Origin: an uncultured Lachnospiraceae bacterium
GTDB taxonomy: Bacteria; Bacillota; Clostridia; Lachnospirales; Lachnospiraceae
Length of the DNA: 64,000 bases
Direction: 5' to 3'
Assembly (NCBI GenBank): GCA_900315505.1
Contig: OMZG01000003.1
Coordinates: 62,001 to 126,000 of the forward strand
Below are positions 9,364-17,884 of the stretch, in pieces (position 1 is the stretch's first letter; every line of letters begins with the position of its first letter). The notes under the pieces are model-generated. The model did not search any database, was not told the origin of the DNA, and worked only from the letters and a program-made list of their open reading frames with translations. The position numbers and the translations under genes are program-made.

Positions 9364-10566
9364 ATGAAAGAGAAAAAAATACTTCCTGTCGTAATAGTAT
9401 CAGCGGCTATATGTATTATTTGTGCATTTGTAATTAGTGGACTGTACCGGAGTGTCCATACCAGAAAGGACAAGATTCTTGTGGGTATGATCTGTGATGG
9501 AGATGAAGGTACTCTTTATTCACAGAATTTCTATCAGGCACTGTCTTCCATACAGGCAGAATATGGTGACAGGGTAAAATGTGATATCAGAAGCAATATT
9601 ACGGCTGATAAATGTGAGGATATTATTACAGAGCTTATCGATGAGGGTGCTGACCTGATAATCACCAACAGCTATGGATACGGAGAATCTGCAAAGAAAA
9701 TGGCCGGAAAATATCCGAAGGTCCAGTTTGTACAGGCGACTCAGGAGAATGCCAATGAATCACCGGTATTTTCCAATTATCATACCTTCATGGGACGTAT
9801 ATATGAAGGCAGATATATTGCCGGACAGGTGGCCGGAAGAAAACTGGCATCACTTATCAGCACAGGAGTGATCACAAAGGATCAGGCTGTAGTCGGTTAT
9901 GTAGGCGCTTATCCGAATGCAGAAGTTATTTCGGGCTTTACGGCCTTTTATCTGGGTGTAAAGGATCAGTGTCCTTCGGCTGTGATGAAAGTCAGATATA
10001 CTGATACCTGGACGAGTTATCAGAAGGAATATGATGTGGCCAGACAGCTGATAGATGAAGGTTGTGTGATCATCTCGCAGCATTCGGATACTACAGGGCC
10101 TGCTGTGGCATGCGCTGATGCTGATAGATCTTCAACAGTATTTCATGTAGGATATAATCAGAGCAGCATCAGTATAGCGCCTAATACATCACTTATTGCT
10201 ACAAAAATTGAATGGACACCATATCTGAAGGCTGCAGTAAAGGCCGTTCTGTATGATAAAAAGATTGAAGACGTGGTAAAGGCAGACATACATGGTCAGG
10301 ATGCCGGAGCAGGATTTGACGAAGGATGGGTCAGAATGCTCACGCTCAATAAGGCAATCGCAGCAGATGGGACACAGGAGATGATAAATAGAAGCATTGA
10401 AGGCTTTAAGAAGGGCAGCATCCATGTGTTCAGAGGTGATTACAAGGGAACTGACCCGAATGATATCAGCCGTACAGTCAATCTGAACAAAGAATACATA
10501 GAGAACAAGAATCAGAGCGCACCAACGTTCTGCTATATTATCAATGGTATTTCGGTAGAAAACTGA
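9364..10566 (+). CDS. BMP/PnrA-family substrate-binding protein, anchored by an N-terminal helix
   Basis: About 400 residues. It starts with a membrane helix (residues 5-27), followed by a fold typical of BMP/PnrA-like periplasmic binding proteins: KILVGMICD, LIITNSYGYGE, KYPKVQFVQ, GRYIAGQVAG and VGYVGAYPNAEVISGF. Known relatives such as PnrA (TmpC) bind purine nucleosides and are lipoproteins; here there is no lipobox cysteine, so the helix is the anchor. No BMP-type permease or ATPase genes lie beside it, and the neighbours are signalling genes. It may therefore be an extracytoplasmic sensor. ATG 9364 follows GGAG (9354-9357); a TTG at 9361 is possible. Confidence 0.82.
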   Translation: MKEKKILPVVIVSAAICIICAFVISGLYRSVHTRKDKILVGMICDGDEGTLYSQNFYQALSSIQAEYGDRVKCDIRSNITADKCEDIITELIDEGADLIITNSYGYGESAKKMAGKYPKVQFVQATQENANESPVFSNYHTFMGRIYEGRYIAGQVAGRKLASLISTGVITKDQAVVGYVGAYPNAEVISGFTAFYLGVKDQCPSAVMKVRYTDTWTSYQKEYDVARQLIDEGCVIISQHSDTTGPAVACADADRSSTVFHVGYNQSSISIAPNTSLIATKIEWTPYLKAAVKAVLYDKKIEDVVKADIHGQDAGAGFDEGWVRMLTLNKAIAADGTQEMINRSIEGFKKGSIHVFRGDYKGTDPNDISRTVNLNKEYIENKNQSAPTFCYIINGISVEN

Positions 10567-10571
10567 TAACA

Positions 10572-12092
10572 CTACATCATCATTCTCTGTCCGGCATAAC
10601 CCCTGACTCTGTAAAGAGTTTCATCAAAAATCTCAGGGAAACTGCCGGACACATTTCCGTTATTATCTATTGCATGTTTTAATTCAAGTGACAGTGCTTT
10701 TGCACCGATAGTCTGTGACGCACGGTACAGAGAGATCAGATCATGAGTTTCAGCTAGGTTCTTCTTAAGTATTGCACTCTTCATTGACTGTGCCGTCTCA
10801 GCAAATAATGACAGCACCCGTCTGTATTCATTATCATCACCCTCATAGAAACTGAGGCCTGTATCGGTATCTAACAGACTGTCTTCCTCTTTTATCTGTT
10901 CACCCTTCCAGAGTGGAAGCCTTATAATGAATTCGCTTCCCCTGCCATATACGCTTTCGATTTTTATGGTTCCATTCATCTTTTTTACAAATGAATCTGC
11001 AATGGCAAGTCCGAGACCGGTTCCACTGATATGAGAATTTTTCTCTTTATAGAGATTATCATATCTCATAAATATATATGGTATGTCTTCTTTGCAGATT
11101 CCGATACCGGTGTCTGATATTACAAAGATGAGACCGCCATCTGCGGCTTCGCTTACATATAGACGTGCAAGCCCGGAGCTTGTATATTTGACAGCATTAC
11201 CACAGATGTTTACAAGAATCTGTCTAAGCCTTATATCGTCTCCAAGCCAGATCTCAGGTACTTCGGGGTCAATAAGGCATTCAAATGTCAGTCCTTTGTT
11301 AGACGCAAGAGGCTTCATCATGAAGGTGATGTCAGATATGACTTCGGTGATATGGAAGCGTCTTTCATTGAATTTCATTCCATTTACATTGAGATTTACG
11401 AGATCGAAAATGTCTCTTATAAGAAAGGACAGTATTTCTTCTGATGATTCGACCTGAACGGTCCGTTCATATATTGATGGATCGGTGGTTATCTTCTTTA
11501 TTTTTCTGGTCATTTCTTTCATCTCTTCAAGAGGTCTGACCATATCATCTGTGATTTCGGCAAAGAGCCTGTTTTTCTCTTCTGTATTCTTTTTAGCCAG
11601 TTCGTTCTGGGCTTTTACCTTCTCCACCATCTCATGCATTCTGCTGTAATTTCGCGATTCAACGATCATGAATACCAGGTATGCGCCTGCTGATGCAAGG
11701 GTAGGAGCAATATGGTTCCTGTCATAAAAGCATGAAGTGCAGTATAGGAAGAAACATATGCTTCCGACGGCAACAGAGAGGAGTCTGTTTACCTTTATAT
11801 GTTCTTTTGCATAGTAATACGAATATCTGATAAGGAATATCCCCTGTGGAATCCGAATGATCAATGTTAATATATCTGCATAAGTCTGTGACATGATGCC
11901 ATAAGGAACTGTAAGGAGTATAGGAATCTCCGCAAAGCATGTGATGGATAGTGCAATGATCCAGTCTCTGAATTCTCTGCTGTGATCAGCAATATCGGCA
12001 TATCTTGTTATGATCAGAAGAAACAGCGTGAGATCGAATATGCCGGAGGCTATTGCATAATATATATTTGTCTCTACATAGAAAATATTCAT
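10572..12092 (-). CDS. Histidine kinase-like protein with intact ATPase domain but no phosphoacceptor His
   Basis: 506 residues. Five or six membrane helices (1-145) lead to a coiled coil and a HisKA-like helix in which the usual SHELRTPL reads TDDMVRPL, so D182 replaces His. The catalytic ATPase domain is complete: N-box with N299 (CGNAVKYT), G1 box ISDTGIGI (D327), F-box-like IFMRY and G2 box SGTGLGLAI. Residues 415-503 look like an HPt bundle (SLYRASQTIGAKAL), but the acceptor His position is I453; H450 lies one turn earlier. The gene starts inside the stop of the gene at 12089-13024 (ATGA). It could phosphorylate a partner but not itself at the normal site. Confidence 0.85.
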   Translation of the reverse strand: MNIFYVETNIYYAIASGIFDLTLFLLIITRYADIADHSREFRDWIIALSITCFAEIPILLTVPYGIMSQTYADILTLIIRIPQGIFLIRYSYYYAKEHIKVNRLLSVAVGSICFFLYCTSCFYDRNHIAPTLASAGAYLVFMIVESRNYSRMHEMVEKVKAQNELAKKNTEEKNRLFAEITDDMVRPLEEMKEMTRKIKKITTDPSIYERTVQVESSEEILSFLIRDIFDLVNLNVNGMKFNERRFHITEVISDITFMMKPLASNKGLTFECLIDPEVPEIWLGDDIRLRQILVNICGNAVKYTSSGLARLYVSEAADGGLIFVISDTGIGICKEDIPYIFMRYDNLYKEKNSHISGTGLGLAIADSFVKKMNGTIKIESVYGRGSEFIIRLPLWKGEQIKEEDSLLDTDTGLSFYEGDDNEYRRVLSLFAETAQSMKSAILKKNLAETHDLISLYRASQTIGAKALSLELKHAIDNNGNVSGSFPEIFDETLYRVRGYAGQRMMM

Positions 12093-13024
12093 GATTTCGA
12101 TTCCTTTTCTGCTCTGGCATCTTCGAGGACTCTGTTTACAACAGTGAGAACATTTTCTCCTTTTTCTAAGATACTGTCGGCCAGATTCTTTACTTCAGGC
12201 TCATCTGACTCCATTATAATGAGTTTATCCATGCCGATAATAGTGTTTAATGGCTTTTTGATCTCATGTGTCATTCCTGCAAACAGATCATTTTTCTGGC
12301 GGCTGGATTCAACTGCTTCTTTTTCTGCATCGGCATACTCTTTAATGAGTTCTGCCATGGCACGATAGTCAGGTGTCTCAAGAGTAAAATACAGAATGTA
12401 AACTGCAATTATTGCCGGAAAATATGATATTGCGAATGATGCCCCGGTGAATATCTGAATGATGCTTCCTGCAATTGATATCACGTAGGCTATCAGTATT
12501 GTCCGGAATTCTGTCCCTGTAAGATCATCATGATGAACAGACATGAGATAAAACGAAAGAGTGACAATAAATATCGGTATTACAAAACCGCCAATTACAC
12601 GTATGGAATTCCTGACCGGTGTAGAGGTATCCGTACTAAAGAACATATTAAGGGCTAGTGTGCCGGTACACAGAATAAGTGACACTATAACTGTTCTTTT
12701 GAGTACCCTTATATCATCCGACGGTTTCATATATGCAATTATGTAGCAGAAAAGAGAGTATGAAATGAGCACGAAACAGTAGTAGTTTAATGTACTTGAC
12801 AGCCTCTTCAGCATTTCAGGCAGTGAAGATACTTTTACGATATAGACACTGGCTATATCCAGAATGTCAGATAAAGTGACGAGATATACGAGGATCCTGA
12901 ACTGCCTTAAGCTCTTTTTACGATTGAAAAACAAGTATAATGACAGTATTATTCCAAAAAATGCTGCGGTAAGTTCAAGATATATATTTGATTCTGCCGT
13001 GATGGACGTTGCTACGTTGTGCAT
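12089..13024 (-). CDS. Membrane protein with a HisKA dimerisation/phosphoacceptor domain and no ATPase domain
   Basis: 311 residues: about seven membrane helices (15-215), the motif TLETPDYRAM, a coiled coil, then a HisKA helical hairpin with the acceptor intact (MTHEIKKPLNTIIG, H253). The protein stops 58 residues after the His, where a catalytic ATPase domain would begin. The next gene, overlapping by four bases, has that ATPase domain but no acceptor His, so the two complement each other. The start ATG follows AAGGAG. A promoter with TTGACA and TAGAAT lies at 13062-13090. Confidence 0.85.
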   Translation of the reverse strand: MHNVATSITAESNIYLELTAAFFGIILSLYLFFNRKKSLRQFRILVYLVTLSDILDIASVYIVKVSSLPEMLKRLSSTLNYYCFVLISYSLFCYIIAYMKPSDDIRVLKRTVIVSLILCTGTLALNMFFSTDTSTPVRNSIRVIGGFVIPIFIVTLSFYLMSVHHDDLTGTEFRTILIAYVISIAGSIIQIFTGASFAISYFPAIIAVYILYFTLETPDYRAMAELIKEYADAEKEAVESSRQKNDLFAGMTHEIKKPLNTIIGMDKLIIMESDEPEVKNLADSILEKGENVLTVVNRVLEDARAEKESKS

Positions 13025-13061
13025 CAGTCACTTACTCCTTCCTATAATGATACTTATTAAT

Positions 13062-13090
13062 ATTCTATTAATTAATCATCGCTATGTCAA
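13062..13090 (-). promoter_or_regulatory. Promoter of the split kinase pair
   Basis: On the minus strand, TTGACA (13085-13090) and TAGAAT (13062-13067) are 17 bases apart. Transcription would start near 13055, about 30 bases before the kinase start codon. It is back to back with the promoter of the AAA+ gene. Confidence 0.65.
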
Positions 13091-13111
13091 TGAAAACATC
13101 TGTCTGCATGC

Positions 13112-13140
13112 TTGACGTTATGGTGGTATTCCGTTACAAT
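13112..13140 (+). promoter_or_regulatory. Promoter of the Lon-like AAA+ gene
   Basis: TTGACG (13112-13117) and TACAAT (13135-13140) with a 17-base spacer. It drives the gene at 13172, which has an AGGAG ribosome-binding site. The divergent kinase promoter lies 22 bases upstream. Confidence 0.6.
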
Positions 13141-13171
13141 CCATTGTTGAAAAGTATAGACAGGAGAAATC

Positions 13172-14803
13172 ATGCGAAGCCTTGAATTTGAAGATGTATT
13201 AAAAGAAAAAAATCTCGTCTTTGCCGAGTTTATCGATGAAGAGCAGAAAGATGAATTAAGGGATTTCTGGCATCAGCTGCGAGAAGAGAAGAAAGATAAT
13301 ATCAGCGGAGCAGAGGTAGATGAGGTACTGTCCAGCTATATAAAGCTTGGTCTCTTAAAAAAGTCAGGGACAAAGAACAAAGATGATGAGCAGGATGGAC
13401 CTGCCATGATGCCTCCTGTGGAAAATACTGACACCATCATGATTCTGTCTGCTCCTGAGCAGAAGAATGTGACGAAGCTTTCAGGTGGTTTTTCGCAGAC
13501 AGGCAATTCTTTTGTATTCGAGTATAAAATTGGAGAAAAATTATTTACTCTTGATGTGACGGGGCTTGATGTAAGATATAAAAAGCTCCTGGAATTTTTC
13601 TCTACAAGCCATGCTGCGCTTAAGATTACCGGAAGAGTGACGTCGTTTGGATTTGCAGTGTCGAAGATACGAGGCGGTGAATCGATGGAAAGCGATTCAC
13701 TGAAGCCTGTCTCAGCCAACCTGATCAGGACAATGGTAGAGAGGCTTCGCAATTCGCAGATAGTGACGCAGAATCCTGACAATGACAGAATTACACCGAT
13801 TACCAGAATTCCTGAACTACGTGACTATGTGAGCAGTATGGAGGATACACTTCCTGAGAATATCAGGGACTGGGCGTATTCTACTCTGAGGCTTCTTGAT
13901 GATGACACGATAGGCGCTGATGAGAAGCGTCATGCCCAGCACGCTCTTTCCCTCATGATGAGTGTGCAGTGGAAGACAAGTCATTTCGAGCCGGTAGATC
14001 CGCACGAGGCCAGACGTATCCTTGATGAAGAGCTGTACGGTCTTGAAGAGGTAAAGCAGAGGGTCATTGAGACTATTATTCAGATCAACAGGACTCATAC
14101 GCTTCCGTTCTACGGGCTTCTTCTCGTAGGACCGGCAGGGACAGGAAAGTCACAGATAGCATATGCAGTCGCGAAGATTCTGCGTATGCCGTGGGCGGTT
14201 CTTGATATGAGTACGGTCACAGATCCGAATGCCCTGACAGGAAGTTCGAGAATATATGTGAATGCAAGGACAGGACGTATCATGGACGCCTTCGTGAAGG
14301 CAGGCACGTCGAATGTCGTATTCGTAATCAATGAACTGGACAAGGCGGATTCGAATACGTCTAATGGCAATTCAGCAGATTCACTTCTTACGCTTTTTGA
14401 TAATCTGGGCTTTACCGACAATTATATGGAGTGCGCTATCCCTACAAATGGCGTTTATCCTATAGCGACAGCCAATGATATCACAAAGATTTCCGGACCT
14501 CTCCAGTCCCGCTTTGCAGTGATAGAGATCCCTGATTATACGCCGAAGGAAAAGAAAATTATTTTCCGTGACTACTCGATGCCAAAGATCCTGAAGCACC
14601 TGGGCATGAAGCCTGAAGAGTGCTCGCTTACGGATACGGCGATTGACCGTATCATAGAGCATTTCCATAATGCACCGGGATGTCGTGACCTGGAGCAGGC
14701 AGCAGAGCACCTTGCAGCACATGCACTCTATGAGATAGAGGCGACGGGCAAAAAGACCATCAGATTTAATGAGGGACAGGTGACGAGGATTCTTGGCCTA
14801 TAG
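13172..14803 (+). CDS. Lon-like AAA+ ATPase without protease domain
   Basis: 543 residues. The C-terminal half is a AAA+ module of the Lon type: the entry LDEELYGLEEVKQRV, Walker A GPAGTGKS (residues about 320-327), Walker B VVFVINELDKA (381-391), sensor 1 TAND and an arginine finger in LQSRFAVIEIP. The canonical Walker B pair Asp-Glu reads Asn-Glu. No Lon Ser-Lys protease domain follows; the protein ends with a helical lid. The N-terminal 240 residues match nothing I recognise; they begin acidic and charged. It may be a remodelling ATPase of unknown client. It stands alone between the kinase pair and rnf. Confidence 0.78.
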   Translation: MRSLEFEDVLKEKNLVFAEFIDEEQKDELRDFWHQLREEKKDNISGAEVDEVLSSYIKLGLLKKSGTKNKDDEQDGPAMMPPVENTDTIMILSAPEQKNVTKLSGGFSQTGNSFVFEYKIGEKLFTLDVTGLDVRYKKLLEFFSTSHAALKITGRVTSFGFAVSKIRGGESMESDSLKPVSANLIRTMVERLRNSQIVTQNPDNDRITPITRIPELRDYVSSMEDTLPENIRDWAYSTLRLLDDDTIGADEKRHAQHALSLMMSVQWKTSHFEPVDPHEARRILDEELYGLEEVKQRVIETIIQINRTHTLPFYGLLLVGPAGTGKSQIAYAVAKILRMPWAVLDMSTVTDPNALTGSSRIYVNARTGRIMDAFVKAGTSNVVFVINELDKADSNTSNGNSADSLLTLFDNLGFTDNYMECAIPTNGVYPIATANDITKISGPLQSRFAVIEIPDYTPKEKKIIFRDYSMPKILKHLGMKPEECSLTDTAIDRIIEHFHNAPGCRDLEQAAEHLAAHALYEIEATGKKTIRFNEGQVTRILGL

Positions 14804-14840
14804 TATAAAAAAACATACAAAATTATCCGGATTGACTATT

Positions 14841-14873
14841 ACTTTTATGTGCAAAAGTGATATAATACTTTTG
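14841..14873 (+). promoter_or_regulatory. rnf promoter -10 box inside repeated ACTTTT/AAAAGT half-sites
   Basis: TATAAT (14861-14866) is a perfect -10 box upstream of rnfC. It is centred in an inverted repeat CAAAAGT (14852-14858) and ACTTTTG (14867-14873). A third half-site ACTTTT (14841-14846) pairs with the middle AAAAGT. No -35 box lies at the normal distance (a TTGACT at 14832-14837 is 23 bases away), which would fit a promoter needing an activator or controlled by a bound repressor. Confidence 0.45.
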
Positions 14874-14881
14874 TATGCAAG

Positions 14882-14902
14882 GTGATTTTAATGGAAAATC
14901 AC
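14882..14902 (+). promoter_or_regulatory. Small hairpin in the rnf leader
   Basis: GTGATTTT (14882-14889) and AAAATCAC (14895-14902) are perfect arms around a five-base loop in the rnfC leader. The loop contains an ATG opening a six-codon frame (M-E-N-H-K-K) that stops at 14911. No U-run follows, so it is not a terminator. A role in translation or mRNA stability is possible but unproven. Confidence 0.35.
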
Positions 14903-14932
14903 AAAAAATAAGTAGGAAAGTGGGGTAACTGA

Positions 14933-16276
14933 ATGAGCCTTAGAACGTTCAAAGGCGGAGTCCATCCCTTCGAAGGCAAGGATCTGTCAAAGTCCAAGCC
15001 TGTCAAGGATCTTCTCCCTAAGGGCGAGCTGGTATTTCCGGTATCACAGCATATCGGTGCGCCGGCCAAGCCTCTCGTAGCAAAGGGAGATACAGTGCTT
15101 CGTGGTCAGAAGATCGCGGAAGCAGGCGGCTTCGTTTCATCACCAATCTATTCCTCGGTCTCAGGTACCGTCAAGGGTATCGAGAAGAGGCGCACAGCCA
15201 CCGGCGACATGGTAGATTCCATCATCATTGAGAGCGATGGGAATTTCATGGAGGTCGGATTTCACGAGACAGAGGATGTTACCAAATTATCCAATAAGGA
15301 AATCATATCCAAGATCCAGGAAGCAGGAGTTGTCGGAATGGGCGGTGCCGGGTTCCCGACTCATGTGAAGCTCTCCCCAAAGGAGCCGGATAAGATCGAC
15401 TACATCATTGCGAACTGTGCAGAGTGTGAACCATATCTGACCAGTGACTATCGTGAGATGATCGAAGAGCCGGAGAAGCTGATCGATGGAATGAAGATAG
15501 TACTTCAGCTCTTCCCTAATGCAAAGGGCGTATTCGCAATTGAGAATAACAAGCCAGACTGCATAGAGCAGATCAGTAATCTGATAAAGGACGATGAGAA
15601 GCTTTCTGTACAGCCTCTTCTCACAAAGTACCCTCAGGGCGGTGAGAGACAGCTGATCCATGCTGTCACAGGACGCGATATCAATTCAAAGATGCTCCCG
15701 GCAGATGCGGGCTGCATAGTAGATAATGTAGCTACGCTGATGGCTATATACGATGCAGTGAAGCTGGGAATCCCTGTAATAAACAGAGTATTTACAGTGA
15801 CAGGTGATGCAGTATGTGAGCCCAGGAATTTCCGTATCTGTATAGGCACGAGCTATCAGGAGCTTCTCGATGCAGCAGGCGGGCTTATCCATGATGCGAA
15901 GAAGGAGATCAGCGGAGGCCCTATGATGGGATTCGCGCTCTACGGTCTTGATGTCCCGACAACGAAGACTACATCAGCTCTTCTGTGCCTTACCGAGGAT
16001 GCAGCCAGCGAATATGAAGAGACAGCCTGTATCAACTGTGGCCGCTGCGTAGATGCGTGCCCGGAGGGACTTGTTCCATCAAGGCTTGCTGATTATTCGA
16101 AGCATGGACAGAAGGAAGAGTTCGAGAAATGGTATGGCCTGGAGTGCGTGGAGTGCGGAAGCTGCAGCTACGGCTGCCCTGCGAGACGTCCACTCGCCCA
16201 GTATATCAAGACGATGAAAAAGCAGGTACTTGCAGACAAGAAGAAGGCTGCTGCGGCAGCAAAGGACAAGAAGTGA
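14933..16276 (+). CDS. rnfC: RnfC, NADH-binding subunit of the Rnf complex
   Basis: 447 residues, the usual length in clostridia. An N-terminal biotin/lipoyl-like fold precedes the nucleotide-binding region with VGMGGAGFPTHVK and IIANCAECEP. Two [4Fe-4S] motifs follow: CINCGRCVDACP and CVECGSCSYGCP. RnfC takes part in electron transfer between NADH and ferredoxin, coupled to ion pumping across the membrane. It opens a six-gene operon in the standard order C-D-G-E-A-B. Confidence 0.96.
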   Translation: MSLRTFKGGVHPFEGKDLSKSKPVKDLLPKGELVFPVSQHIGAPAKPLVAKGDTVLRGQKIAEAGGFVSSPIYSSVSGTVKGIEKRRTATGDMVDSIIIESDGNFMEVGFHETEDVTKLSNKEIISKIQEAGVVGMGGAGFPTHVKLSPKEPDKIDYIIANCAECEPYLTSDYREMIEEPEKLIDGMKIVLQLFPNAKGVFAIENNKPDCIEQISNLIKDDEKLSVQPLLTKYPQGGERQLIHAVTGRDINSKMLPADAGCIVDNVATLMAIYDAVKLGIPVINRVFTVTGDAVCEPRNFRICIGTSYQELLDAAGGLIHDAKKEISGGPMMGFALYGLDVPTTKTTSALLCLTEDAASEYEETACINCGRCVDACPEGLVPSRLADYSKHGQKEEFEKWYGLECVECGSCSYGCPARRPLAQYIKTMKKQVLADKKKAAAAAKDKK

Positions 16277-16286
16277 GGTGAGCGAA

Positions 16287-17270
16287 GTGAGTGAAACAGA
16301 AGAAAAGAAAATGCCTAACGTAACTTCCTCCCCACATGTGAGGGCAAAGGATGATACGCAGCGTATTATGGCGTATGTGATCATCGCACTGATGCCTGCT
16401 ACTGTATTCGGAGTATTCAATTTCGGTATCAGGGCACTGCTCATCATTGTATCGACTATTGCAGCGAGCGTGCTTTCAGAGTACATCTATTGCAGGATAG
16501 TCCATAAGAAGAATACGACGAGAGACTTATCAGCAGTTGTTACCGGATTGCTGCTTGCACTGAATCTGCCGAGCTCGGCACCTATCTGGCTTGGAATCCT
16601 GGGAGGCGCATTCGCCATCATCATTGTAAAGGAACTGTTCGGAGGCCTGGGTCAGAACTTCATGAACCCGGCACTCGGTGCCAGATGCTTCCTGCTTATC
16701 TCATTCGCAGGACTCATGACAGATTTCTCTGATTATCCGGGATTTCAGGATACATTCGGAGGCGCCACACCGCTTGCTACCTTAAAGGCTGGCAAGAGCG
16801 TAGATACGATGCGCCTTATCCTTGGAAATATTCCGGGAACAATTGGTGAGACTTCAATGATAGCAATTGTTATAGGAGCTATCTTCCTCATCCTTATGGG
16901 TGTTATTACTTTAAGGATTCCAGGAACATACATCCTGACTTTTGCTGTTTTTACAATTATTTTTGGCGGACATGGATTCGATATGAATTTCCTCGTGAAT
17001 GAGCTTGCAGGCGGCGGACTGATGCTCGGTGCATTTTTCATGGCTACCGACTATGTCACGAGCCCGATCACTCCAAGCGGACAGATTATATATGGAATCC
17101 TGCTTGGCGTGATGACAGGAATCTTCAGATTCTTCGGCTCATCAGCAGAGGGCGTTTCATACGCCATCATCTTCTCGAACCTTTTCGTACCTCTTATTGA
17201 AAAGGCTACGATTCCGAGAGCCTTCGGTATCAGAAGAGAGAAGAAGGAAAAGAAAGCAAAGGAGGCATGA
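16287..17270 (+). CDS. rnfD: RnfD, membrane flavoprotein subunit of the Rnf complex
   Basis: A membrane protein with about nine helices. It begins with the family's N-terminal motif NVTSSPHVRAKD. The motif GGATPLAT contains the Thr that carries covalent FMN in this family. A GTG start at 16287 has AGGTGAG just upstream; ATG 16311 (MPNVTSSPH) fits the family start as well. The gene begins 10 bases after rnfC and ends next to rnfG. Confidence 0.94.
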   Translation: MSETEEKKMPNVTSSPHVRAKDDTQRIMAYVIIALMPATVFGVFNFGIRALLIIVSTIAASVLSEYIYCRIVHKKNTTRDLSAVVTGLLLALNLPSSAPIWLGILGGAFAIIIVKELFGGLGQNFMNPALGARCFLLISFAGLMTDFSDYPGFQDTFGGATPLATLKAGKSVDTMRLILGNIPGTIGETSMIAIVIGAIFLILMGVITLRIPGTYILTFAVFTIIFGGHGFDMNFLVNELAGGGLMLGAFFMATDYVTSPITPSGQIIYGILLGVMTGIFRFFGSSAEGVSYAIIFSNLFVPLIEKATIPRAFGIRREKKEKKAKEA

Positions 17271-17272
17271 GC

Positions 17273-17884
17273 ATGAGTGACAAGAAATCAATCGTTCGTG
17301 ATGCAATGAGACTTACAGTGATCACGCTTGTCTCAGGACTTCTTTTAGGACTTGTATATCAGATCACTCTGAAGCCTCGTAATGCTGCAGCAGCGAAGGC
17401 TACGAATGACGCATACAAGGCAGTATTTGAGGATGCAGCCAGCTTCAAGGACTATGCTGACTTTGATGCTGACAAAGCAACGGCTCTTGTGAAAAAGGCC
17501 GGATATGACAATATTTCAATATCAGCCTGTGTCGAAGCTGATGACAAGAGCGGCAAATCGCTCGGATATGTAATCACCGTTGTGACGAAGAGCTATGGCG
17601 GCAATGCCACCTTCTCTATGGGTGTCACAAATGACGGAACGATGAACGGATACAAGATAACTGATATTTCTGATACACCGGGACTTGGTATGAAGTCTAC
17701 AGAACCGAAGTTCATGGATCAGTTCAAGGGCATTTCAATCGGCAAATATACTGTGACAAAGGGCACACCTGGTGACAATGAGATTCAGGCCATCAGTGGT
17801 GCGACTATCACATCACGCGCCATCACCAATGGTGTGGATGCCGGATTTGAATATTTCAAGAGTATAGCAGGAGGTGAGCAGTAA
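17273..17884 (+). CDS. rnfG: RnfG, covalent FMN-binding subunit of the Rnf complex
   Basis: About 203 residues: one N-terminal membrane helix (15-32) and an FMN-binding domain on the outer face. The flavinylation motif SGATITSRA near the C-terminus carries the Thr modified by ApbE. ATG 17273 is seven bases after GGAGG and is preferred to ATG 17267, which is only one base away from it. The stop overlaps the rnfE start (ATG within TAATGG at 17884). Confidence 0.95.
   Translation: MSDKKSIVRDAMRLTVITLVSGLLLGLVYQITLKPRNAAAAKATNDAYKAVFEDAASFKDYADFDADKATALVKKAGYDNISISACVEADDKSGKSLGYVITVVTKSYGGNATFSMGVTNDGTMNGYKITDISDTPGLGMKSTEPKFMDQFKGISIGKYTVTKGTPGDNEIQAISGATITSRAITNGVDAGFEYFKSIAGGEQ

Noticed and set aside
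8676-9473. Long minus-strand open frame opposite the HD-GYP domain
   Set aside because: It is a shadow of a strongly conserved domain on the plus strand and has no ribosome-binding site or family match.
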